This document shows, in pieces, positions 1 through 5,752 of a stretch of DNA of 7,073 nucleotides. The translations under genes were made by a program, and so were the position numbers. Source of the stretch: Deltaproteobacteria bacterium (GTDB lineage Bacteria; Desulfobacterota; Desulfarculia; Adiutricales; Adiutricaceae); assembly GCA_031278835.1 (NCBI GenBank), contig JAITJP010000315.1, forward strand, positions 1 to 7,073, given 5' to 3'. The first letter of the stretch is position 1; every line of letters starts with the position of its first letter. Under the pieces are notes generated by a model, which was given only the letters and a program-made list of their open reading frames with translations, had not been told where the DNA came from and did no database searches.

Positions 1-11
1 GCCCATTTTTT

Positions 12-33
12 AGTAAAAAAAATATTTTTTACT
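12..33. repeat. AT-rich inverted repeat upstream of the eutT gene
   Basis: The arms AGTAAAAAA (12-20) and TTTTTTACT (25-33) are perfect complements around a 4-nt AATA loop. A short GCCC/GGGC pair (1-4 and 36-39) lies outside them. The stem is almost all A:T. It could be a weak hairpin between this gene and one upstream, or an operator, and the sequence does not decide which. It ends about 15 nt before the Shine-Dalgarno of the first gene. Confidence 0.35.
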
Positions 34-61
34 TAGGGCCTTTATTCGAGGGATTTGAACC

Positions 62-817
62 ATGGCCGTTTTGACCGAAAGTGAACTTAGACGAAAACTC
101 ATGAACCAAACGGTCCAGACCTACCCCATTGAGGCCGGTACCCTGCCCACCCCGGCCGCCCTGGATTTTTTAAAGGAACGGGGCATTAGGCCCATTTTCG
201 AAGCCCAGAGCCCTGGGGTCAAAGACGCCGCCTTTAAGACCCTGCCCCCGGGCTCTTTTATTGGGCCCAAGGGGGAAATTTTAGAGAAAAAACCCGAGGG
301 CTTAACCCACCTAAAGGGGCGCGATTTGGTGGCCAAAAATCACCCGATCATCAGGTTTAGGGGTAAACTCGATCTCCTATGCGCTAAGATCATTTCCGCC
401 CAGCTTATTGGGGCCCAAATGGGCCGCCATGACTTCGTTAGCGATCTAGAGGAAATACTTAATTTTACCAGAAGCTTGTTGCCGGCCGAATTAAGGGGCG
501 AAAGGCTCCAGGACATTAAGCTTTGTTCCTGGGAGGCCCAGGAAATCAAAGAAAGAAGCCATAACCCGGTCACTTATTTTGGTCATCGGCACATGAAATC
601 GACCTGGAAGATGGGCCCCTTAACGGTGGCCTTAAACGAGCTTAGGGCCACGGTCAGGGAAACGGAACTCTCGGCGGCCGAGGCCTTCCAGGATAGCGCC
701 GGCCAGACTCAGAGAGAGGACCTCATCATGGCCTTAAATCGTCTCTCGAGTTTATTTTACGTACTCATGTTTAAATATCTGCCCGAGGGTTTTGTCCCAG
801 AACACTCGGGCATCTAA
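62..817 (+). CDS. eutT: EutT-type ATP:cob(I)alamin adenosyltransferase
   Basis: This enzyme transfers the 5'-deoxyadenosyl group of ATP to cob(I)alamin. The product is coenzyme B12 for ethanolamine ammonia-lyase, usually made in or beside the microcompartment. The 251-aa product is close to the usual length (about 267 aa in Salmonella, from memory). Family blocks are visible: THLKGRDLVAK and the following FRGKLD (residues 82-104), RATVRETELSAAEAF (195-209) and ALNRLSS (224-230), which match the nucleotide/corrinoid-binding helical-bundle core. The central HX11CCxxC metal motif of enterobacterial EutT is absent. The stretch before residue 82 has no cysteine, as in the metal-independent EutT class described from Listeria and relatives. 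The start is supported by a Shine-Dalgarno GAGGGA (48-53), 8 nt before the ATG. The gene ends 12 nt before eutA, so the two are probably co-transcribed. A PduO-type enzyme is less likely because the N-terminal EutT-specific region is present. Confidence 0.9.
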   Translation: MAVLTESELRRKLMNQTVQTYPIEAGTLPTPAALDFLKERGIRPIFEAQSPGVKDAAFKTLPPGSFIGPKGEILEKKPEGLTHLKGRDLVAKNHPIIRFRGKLDLLCAKIISAQLIGAQMGRHDFVSDLEEILNFTRSLLPAELRGERLQDIKLCSWEAQEIKERSHNPVTYFGHRHMKSTWKMGPLTVALNELRATVRETELSAAEAFQDSAGQTQREDLIMALNRLSSLFYVLMFKYLPEGFVPEHSGI

Positions 818-829
818 GGGTAAGCGGCC

Positions 830-2272
830 TTGAGCGAGAGCCTAATCAGCGTGGGCATAGACCTGGGCACCACCACCACCCAGGTCATTTTTAGTCGCCT
901 TATGGTTGAAAACATCGCCGGGGCCGCCTCGGTACCCCGCATCCAGATTATTGAAAAAAAAGTTATCTACCAAGGGGACATTCACTTTACCCCGCTTTTG
1001 GCCCCGACCATCATCGATACCGAGGCGGTTTTGGCCCTAATTGAAGAAGAATACCGCAAGGCCGGTTTTTCCCCGGCCGATCTCAGCGCCGGGGCGGTCA
1101 TCATCACCGGGGAGACGGCCAGAAAAGAAAACAGCCAAGCCGTCCTAAGGACCATGAGCGGCCTGGCCGGGGACTTTGTCGTGGCCACGGCCGGGAGCGA
1201 TTTGGAATCGATTTTGGCCGGACGGGGGGCCGGCACGGCCCAAATGAGTAAAAACACTCCGGGCAAAGCCCTAGCCAATCTTGACATTGGCGGGGGCACC
1301 TCAAACCTGGCCGTGTTTTTGGATGGCTCGCCCCTGGACACCTCCTGTTTGGACATTGGCGGCCGGCAGATCATGGTCGGAAAAGACGGGCGCTATGGCC
1401 GGGTTTCGCCAAAATTGGCCCAACTTGGCCATTACCTAGGTTTGAAATTTATTGAGGGGCAAAAGGCCGACCTGAACCATTTGGAAAAGCTCTGCCAAAA
1501 ACTGGCCTCGATCATGGCCCAGGCCCTGGGCTTGGTTGAGGGCCCCCAAGAATTACTCGATCTCTTGATTACCGCCCACCCGCTCAAGGCCAAGATCGAT
1601 CTCTTTGGCCTGACCTTCTCCGGCGGGGTGGCTGATTTTATTTACGGTCAGATGCCCGAGGATCCCTTTGTCTACGGAGACATTGGCCCCATCTTGGGTC
1701 AGGCCGTGGTCAACTCGGCGGACTTTTCTTCGGTGGTCATCCTGACCCCCAAGGAAACCATCAGGGCCACCGTGGTTGGGGCCGGCTCTAATTCCCTGGA
1801 ACTAAGCGGCTCAACGGTCACCTTAAGTCACCCGGAAATACTGCCCCTAAAAAACCTGCCCATTTTAAAGCTAAGCCCAGAAGACGAGGCCAACGATTAT
1901 CGGCATTTTAGTTCGCGCCTAGCCCAAAGGATCGCTTGGTTTAAGGAAGGGGCCGACGGGGCTTACCAGACCCTGGCCCTGGCCTTTAAGGGGCCCAAAA
2001 ATCCCTCCTACGATCAAGTGCTCTCCTTACGCGATCACATTTTAAACGGCCTGGACCATTACCTAAGCGGTAATGACCTTTTAATCATAGTGACCGAACA
2101 TGACTTGGCCAAAAGCCTGGGCCAGAGCTTAAAAGCGGCCCTGCCCCAGAAAAAAATCTTCTCCCTAGATGGGGTCAAGGTGGAAAACGGCGATTACCTT
2201 GACATTGGCCAGGCCGTCTCAAACGGCCGAGTGGTCCCGCTGGTGGTCAAAACCCTGGTTTTTGGCCAATAA
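830..2272 (+). CDS. eutA: Ethanolamine ammonia-lyase reactivating factor EutA
   Basis: EutA is an ATP-dependent chaperone-like reactivase. It removes damaged or inactive cobalamin from ethanolamine ammonia-lyase (EutBC) so that fresh adenosylcobalamin can bind. The 480-aa product shows the ASKHA ATPase signatures in order: phosphate-1 motif DLGTTTT (residues 11-17), phosphate-2 motif DIGGGTSN (152-159), and an adenosine-site motif SGGVADF (264-270) followed by GDIGPILG (283-290). The length fits the family (about 470 aa). The start is TTG, 12 nt after the eutT stop, with a weak purine-rich AAGGGTAA in the gap. The protein aligns from its first residues with the family start (ISVGIDLGTTTT), so TTG is preferred over any later ATG. 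Its presence is the strongest argument that the pathway served is ethanolamine rather than propanediol, because diol dehydratase uses the unrelated PduG/H pair. Confidence 0.93.
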   Translation: MSESLISVGIDLGTTTTQVIFSRLMVENIAGAASVPRIQIIEKKVIYQGDIHFTPLLAPTIIDTEAVLALIEEEYRKAGFSPADLSAGAVIITGETARKENSQAVLRTMSGLAGDFVVATAGSDLESILAGRGAGTAQMSKNTPGKALANLDIGGGTSNLAVFLDGSPLDTSCLDIGGRQIMVGKDGRYGRVSPKLAQLGHYLGLKFIEGQKADLNHLEKLCQKLASIMAQALGLVEGPQELLDLLITAHPLKAKIDLFGLTFSGGVADFIYGQMPEDPFVYGDIGPILGQAVVNSADFSSVVILTPKETIRATVVGAGSNSLELSGSTVTLSHPEILPLKNLPILKLSPEDEANDYRHFSSRLAQRIAWFKEGADGAYQTLALAFKGPKNPSYDQVLSLRDHILNGLDHYLSGNDLLIIVTEHDLAKSLGQSLKAALPQKKIFSLDGVKVENGDYLDIGQAVSNGRVVPLVVKTLVFGQ

Positions 2273-2313
2273 AGCGAAACCCCCCAAAACCCAGGGATTT
2301 GGGCAATAAAGCC

Positions 2314-2332
2314 AAAGCCTTTCGGCTTTTTT
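2314..2332 (+). terminator. Hairpin with T-run between eutA and the cobalamin reductase gene
   Basis: AAAGCC (2314-2319), loop TTTC, and GGCTTT (2324-2329) form a 6-bp stem that runs into six consecutive T residues (2327-2332). A second possible hairpin, CCCAAA/TTTGGG (2283-2288 and 2298-2303), sits just before it. The pattern is that of a weak factor-independent terminator. It lies inside what otherwise looks like one operon, so it may only partly stop transcription and lower expression of pduS-pduT relative to eutT-eutA. Confidence 0.55.
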
Positions 2333-2346
2333 CGTAACTAAAGCAA

Positions 2347-3705
2347 ATGGCGACTTTTGAAAACTCAATGAACAAAGATCAATTTTTAGCCAAGGTCAGG
2401 GCGGCCGGGGTGGTCGGGGCCGGCGGGGCCGGCTTTCCCACGGCCCTAAAACTAGCCTCCAGCCCGCAATACGTCCTGGTTAACGGGGCCGAGTGTGAGC
2501 CTTTGCTTAAAGTTGACCAGCAGTTGGCCGAACTAAGAGCCAACGAACTGGTCAGGGCCCTTTCGACCGTGGTGGCCCAGCTGGGCGCCCAGGGCGGGGT
2601 TTTGGCCTTTAAAGAAAAATACCAGGGGGCCCTAAGCGCCCTTAGTCGGGAAATCAAAGACCAGCCCAATTTATCCATAAAAACCCTGGGCAATAGTTAC
2701 CCCATGGGCGACGAGCAGGTTTTGGTCTACGAGGTCCTGGGCCGGGTGGTCCCGGAGGGGGCCCTACCCCTGGCCCAAGGGGCCTTGGTCATAAACGTTG
2801 AGACCCTTTTAAACGTCTTTGAGGCCGTTTACCGAGAGGCCCCGGTTACCCACAAATACCTAACCATTACCGGGGCCGTCAAAAAGGCGGCCACTTACCG
2901 GGTTCCCCTGGGCACTTCCATCGCCCATGTCCTTGAGGCGGCCGGACAAGCCACCGTGCCTGACCCGGTGGTCATTACCGGCGGGCCGATGATGGGTAAA
3001 CTGGAAACCGATTTCTCCTCGCCCATCACCAAAACCACCAAGGGCCTGATCGTATTGCCCAAAGATCACCCCGTGGCCCTGGCCAAGAGCCGGGATCTGG
3101 CCCAAATGATGAGGATCGCCAAGACCAGTTGCTGCCACTGCGCCTATTGCACGGAACTTTGCCCCAGGTTTTTATTGGGCCATAATCTTAATCCCGATAA
3201 AATCATGCGCCTGGCTTCTTACGGCCAAACCGGGGAAAACTTCCAACGGGCCGGTCAAGTCTTTCTCTGCTGCGAGTGCGGCCTATGCGAACAAACTTGC
3301 GTCATGGGTTTGCAGCCCTGGCGGCTCAACCATGAGCTAAAAGGTCAGCTGGGACCCGAAGTGGCCAAGGCCTTCATAAAGGCCCCTAATAGCGCCGTAC
3401 ATCGCTTCAGACAGCTAAGAGGCTATCCCATACCAAAACTCATTCAAAAGCTGTCTCTGGCCCGATTTGACCCCTTAAAATCGAAATTTGAGAGCTACCC
3501 GTCCCAGCCCAACTCGGTCCGGCTGCTTCTAAAACAACACCTGGGGGCGCCCAGCCGGCCCACGGTCAAACCAGGCGACCAGGTCAGCCTAGGCACTCTG
3601 ATCGCCTCGCCGCCCCCCCAGGCCACCGGGGCCCCCATACACGCCAGCCTGTCTGGCCATGTCAGCTCGGTTGACTCGGTCTCGATTACCATCCAGGCTG
3701 ATTAA
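2347..3705 (+). CDS. pduS: PduS-type cobalamin reductase (RnfC-like flavo-Fe-S protein)
   Basis: PduS is a microcompartment-associated flavoprotein that reduces cob(III)/cob(II)alamin towards cob(I)alamin for the adenosyltransferase. At 452 aa it matches family length (about 451 aa in Salmonella, from memory). Visible parts in order: glycine-rich flavin-binding loop GVVGAGGAGFPT (residues 21-32) and NGAECEP (46-52) of the Complex-I 51-kDa/RnfC fold; an SLBB-like region (about 170-230, with ITGAV and ITGGPMMG); two classical ferredoxin clusters, C262-x2-C265-x2-C268-x3-C272-P and C308-x2-C311-x2-C314-x3-C318; and a C-terminal RnfC-type barrel-sandwich region (about 395-452, VKPGDQVSLGTLIA). 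No membrane segment is evident, so it is not RnfC of a membrane Rnf complex. The start is uncertain. The ATG at 2347 and the in-frame ATG at 2368 both lack a clear Shine-Dalgarno, and the later one gives an N-terminus closer to relatives. The gene follows eutA by 74 bp and a hairpin. Confidence 0.9.
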   Translation: MATFENSMNKDQFLAKVRAAGVVGAGGAGFPTALKLASSPQYVLVNGAECEPLLKVDQQLAELRANELVRALSTVVAQLGAQGGVLAFKEKYQGALSALSREIKDQPNLSIKTLGNSYPMGDEQVLVYEVLGRVVPEGALPLAQGALVINVETLLNVFEAVYREAPVTHKYLTITGAVKKAATYRVPLGTSIAHVLEAAGQATVPDPVVITGGPMMGKLETDFSSPITKTTKGLIVLPKDHPVALAKSRDLAQMMRIAKTSCCHCAYCTELCPRFLLGHNLNPDKIMRLASYGQTGENFQRAGQVFLCCECGLCEQTCVMGLQPWRLNHELKGQLGPEVAKAFIKAPNSAVHRFRQLRGYPIPKLIQKLSLARFDPLKSKFESYPSQPNSVRLLLKQHLGAPSRPTVKPGDQVSLGTLIASPPPQATGAPIHASLSGHVSSVDSVSITIQAD

Positions 3706-3823
3706 AAAAAAGCCCAACCAGGCCGCCCCCTCAGCCCCGGGGCCCCCTGACCGGGCCATAAAAAACCAATAAAACCATTATTTTTCTGGATCCGCCCCAA
3801 TCTCGACCTGGCCAGGAACCAAT
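3706..3823. other. 118-bp gap between pduS and pduT with a GC-rich palindrome
   Basis: This gap holds an A-run, a very GC-rich patch with the perfect 10-bp palindrome GCCCCGGGGC (3734-3743), then an AT-rich stretch. There is no open frame of note and no convincing promoter. The GC patch can fold in several ways but is not followed by a T-run, so it is not called a terminator. Confidence 0.4.
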
Positions 3824-4372
3824 ATGAGCGTAGCCTTAGGATTAGTTGAATTTAAAACCATCCCCGTGGCCGTGGAAGCCACCGATGAGATGCTCAAAGC
3901 CTCGGAGGTGACCATGATCCTGGGCACCCCCATTTGTCCGGGTAAATTCGTGACCATAGTCTCCGGCCAGGTGGCCAACGTGACCACCTCGGTGACCAAG
4001 GCCATCGAAGCGGCCGGCCACTTTTTGGTCGAATCTCACATAATCACCAACGTCGATCCCAGCGTCCTCCCGGCCCTGACCGGTACCAACCAAGTCGATC
4101 AGCTCCAAGCCCTGGGCCTGATAGAAACCTTTGCCGCCATCTCGGCCATCCGGGCCGGCGACACCGTGGCCAAAGCCGCCCGGGTAAGCCTCCTTGATAT
4201 CCGCCTAGCCCGCGGCCTGGGCGGTAAGGGTGAGGTCTTCTTCACCGGCGAACTGGGCCAAGTCGAGGCGGCCAAAAAAGCCGCCGAGGAACGCCTTGGC
4301 CAGGACGGTAACCTGGTCAGCTCAGTGGTCATCGCCCGGCCCCACAAAGACCTCTGGCCCGCTCTTTTTTAA
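3824..4372 (+). CDS. pduT: PduT-type tandem BMC-domain shell protein with Fe-S cysteine
   Basis: This is a trimeric shell protein (BMC-T class) that forms facets of the microcompartment. The 182-aa product contains two consecutive BMC domains, residues 1 to about 92 (GLVEFKTIPVAVEATDEMLK at 6-25) and about 95-182 (GLIETFAAISAIRAGD at 98-113). PduT of Salmonella is 184 aa (from memory) and matches over the whole length, including the C-terminal VIARPHKDLW. Cys38, in PICPGKF, sits at the position that in PduT supplies the three ligands (one per subunit) for a [4Fe-4S] cluster in the central pore. It is the only cysteine in the protein. The start is backed by AGGA (3814-3817), 6 nt before the ATG. 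The gene directly follows pduS, its reported functional partner in electron transfer, and is the last gene of the + strand cluster. Confidence 0.93.
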   Translation: MSVALGLVEFKTIPVAVEATDEMLKASEVTMILGTPICPGKFVTIVSGQVANVTTSVTKAIEAAGHFLVESHIITNVDPSVLPALTGTNQVDQLQALGLIETFAAISAIRAGDTVAKAARVSLLDIRLARGLGGKGEVFFTGELGQVEAAKKAAEERLGQDGNLVSSVVIARPHKDLWPALF

Positions 4373-4389
4373 AAAAGGCCTGGCCAGAG
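4352..4389. terminator. Hairpin overlapping the 3' end of pduT, possible operon terminator
   Basis: CTCTGGCC (4352-4359) pairs with GGCCAGAG (4382-4389). Inside the loop is the 14-nt self-complementary CTTTTTTAAAAAAG, so the whole element can extend as a long stem on either strand. It spans the last codons and the stop of pduT and lies 16 nt from the convergent gene's stop. There is no T-run after the outer stem on either strand, so termination is inferred from position and structure only. Confidence 0.4.
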
Positions 4390-4405
4390 GGCCCCCTTAC
4401 CCCGC

Positions 4406-5044
4406 TTAGGTGTTTTTGAGGTAATTACTCTGTATGGCCGCTTTCCTCCTGGCGATGCTTTCTTTCATGTCCCGGACCTTATTGGTTAAATCCTTCTTTT
4501 CCCGCCAAGCTCCCCACCTGCGGCATAAATAGAAAAAAAACGGAGTTATCACAAAAAGACACAAGGGAAAAGATATAAAAATAGACATGTTAAAGACGAT
4601 ACTCACAAAAATGGACAAAAAAACCGACAAGGGAGGATTATAGACTATATAAATTTCAAACCAATCCATTAAATACTTTGGTTTAAAATCTTTTAGCTCT
4701 TTTTCATAGATCTTTACCATGACTTCATCATTAGCCAAGGAAATGTAATCGCCCATCCCCCGGCCATAACCCAGCTCAGCACTGGAGCCTGCACTGGAGC
4801 CAGCACTAGGATTAGCCGGCCCGGTTTTTTTAAATTCATCCGTCCCTGGTTTATGCTTCCAACCATGCCCGCAGCCCAGACAATACAGCATGATATTTTT
4901 GCTGCCATGAAAACCGGCCAATAAACCCAATTTACCAAAGGCCCAGCCGCCCAGGGCCCCCTTCACCGGGCTGTAACCTTTTTCTTGAATGACGATTTGA
5001 GTGGACTTACATTTCGGGCAGCTTATTTTTTCTTCCTCGGCCAT
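4406..5044 (-). CDS. Zinc-ribbon protein with two predicted membrane segments, function unknown
   Basis: I do not recognise a named family. From the preferred start the product is 212 aa. An N-terminal zinc ribbon is formed by two CxxC knuckles (C9/C12 in SCPKCKS and C55/C58 in CLGCGHGWK). They are separated by a glycine-rich stretch (GALGGWAFGKLGLLAGFHGS, 29-48) that recurs in many small bacterial zinc-ribbon proteins. Then come a Ser/Ala/Gly linker (80-89), a hydrophobic region of two likely membrane helices (about 138-158 and 160-174), and a basic, probably helical C-terminus (REKKDLTNKVRDMKESIARRK). The start at 5044 is preferred over the ATG at 5050 because GGGAG lies 7 nt before it, whereas it nearly abuts the earlier one. 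The gene converges on pduT, is AT-richer than the eut/pdu block, and is unlikely to belong to the microcompartment operon. The likely location is the inner membrane with the zinc ribbon in the cytoplasm. Confidence 0.75.
   Translation of the reverse strand: MAEEEKISCPKCKSTQIVIQEKGYSPVKGALGGWAFGKLGLLAGFHGSKNIMLYCLGCGHGWKHKPGTDEFKKTGPANPSAGSSAGSSAELGYGRGMGDYISLANDEVMVKIYEKELKDFKPKYLMDWFEIYIVYNPPLSVFLSIFVSIVFNMSIFISFPLCLFVITPFFFYLCRRWGAWREKKDLTNKVRDMKESIARRKAAIQSNYLKNT
4777..4812 (-). repeat. Three 12-bp tandem units coding a Ser/Ala/Gly linker
   Basis: CAGCACTGGAGC (4777-4788), CTGCACTGGAGC (4789-4800) and the diverged CAGCACTAGGAT (4801-4812) follow one another in frame within the zinc-ribbon gene. 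They encode a PSAGSSAGSSA linker between the ribbon and the membrane part. The unit is a multiple of three, so copy-number change would alter linker length without breaking the frame. Confidence 0.7.
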
Positions 5045-5059
5045 GTTCATTCTCCCAAA

Positions 5060-5075
5060 TTGATTAAATAATCAA
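5060..5075. promoter_or_regulatory. Perfect palindrome upstream of the zinc-ribbon gene, possible operator
   Basis: TTGATTA-AA-TAATCAA is a 16-bp perfect inverted repeat ending about 15 bp upstream of the chosen start of the - strand gene, just before its Shine-Dalgarno. Position and symmetry fit a dimeric repressor site or a site overlapping a -10 element. No regulator is visible in the window. Confidence 0.4.
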
Positions 5076-5246
5076 GGCCTCGGCTAATAACCTGGCGACC
5101 AGCCCCAGCCCAACATAAAATATCCCAATTTCTCAAGGGGCCAAAAACCCAGACCAAAAAAAAACCACCAATTTCCACCCAAGTTTAACAAAATCTGGCC
5201 AATCAATTCTTTATTTACAACAGAACCATCTAAATCACCATCGGCC

Positions 5247-5752
5247 CCACCAGCCATCCAAGTTAACACCGCCAAATAACTAATAAAATAATCGTAAACC
5301 CGGAGCCCAACTGACCTAAAGCCAGGGCAAAAGCCCCTATCTCCCCACAACATCAAGTTAAACTAGCGAAATAACTAATAATCACCACTAACCTGGGGCC
5401 AATATTTCATCCTATTGACCATAAATTTATAAGCCAATAAGACAAGTTAAGCTCAATCCAACCATTTACCCCACCAGCCATTCAAGTTAACACCGTCAAA
5501 TAACTAATAAAATATTCGTAAATCCGAGGCCCAACTGAGCTAAAGCCAGGGCAAAAGCCCCTATCTCCCCACAATATCCAGTTAACATAGCGAAATAACT
5601 AATAATCACCACTGGCCTGGGGCCAATATTTCATCCTATTGGCCATAAATTTATAAGCCAATAAGACAAGTTAAGCCCAAATCAACCATTTAAGCCACAG
5701 CCAAGACAAGTTAACACAGCTAAATACCTAATAAAATATTGCCAAAGGCCCA
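5247..5752. repeat. 224-bp tandem direct repeat, two full copies and a partial third
   Basis: Copy A (5247-5470) and copy B (5471-5694) align without gaps with about 18 mismatches by eye, roughly 92% identity. A third copy starts at 5695 in exact register (agttaac at 5261, 5485 and 5709) and fades after about 5752, where it acquires a small deletion. Each unit contains GCCAGGGCAAAAGCCCC, which can form a GGGC/GCCC hairpin, and an AT-rich motif that occurs twice per unit. The period is not a multiple of three and no frame stays open through it, so it is not a protein repeat in its present state. There are no terminal inverted repeats or transposase. Confidence 0.88.
5260..5735 (+). repeat. Nested 28-nt AT-rich motif, five copies at alternating spacing
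   Basis: The motif AAGTTAACACCGCCAAATAA plus CTAATAA begins at 5260, 5355, 5484, 5579 and 5708, giving spacings of 95, 129, 95 and 129 bp. The core AAATAACTAATAA is kept in the first four copies and differs by one base in the fifth. Two further short matches (AAGTTAA only) are at 5444 and 5668. Two sub-copies per 224-bp unit suggest an older internal duplication before the larger tandem one. The sequence does not show whether the motif binds a protein. Confidence 0.7.

Noticed and set aside
44..64. Sequence resembling the T arm of a - strand tRNA (GGGATTTGAACC)
   Set aside because: The flanking bases do not pair as a T stem or acceptor, and the eutT start codon falls within it. It is chance similarity that includes the Shine-Dalgarno.
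2860..3138. Antisense frames within pduS and the other + strand genes
   Set aside because: They are shadows of strongly coding, GC-rich genes on the opposite strand, with no family motifs and no ribosome binding sites.
2347..3705. RnfC subunit of a membrane Rnf complex
   Set aside because: Length, lack of an Rnf gene neighbourhood, and placement between eutA and a PduT shell protein favour PduS, although the folds are related.
5084..5356. 90-codon - strand frame with an EF-hand-like loop
   Set aside because: It starts at TTG without a ribosome binding site, is unusually rich in Trp, Gly and Phe, and overlaps the tandem repeat, whose second copy has a stop in the matching frame. It is mentioned only as a weak finding.
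5247..5752. CRISPR array or insertion sequence
   Set aside because: The unit is 224 bp, far longer than a CRISPR repeat, with no variable spacers. There are no terminal inverted repeats, target duplications or transposase.
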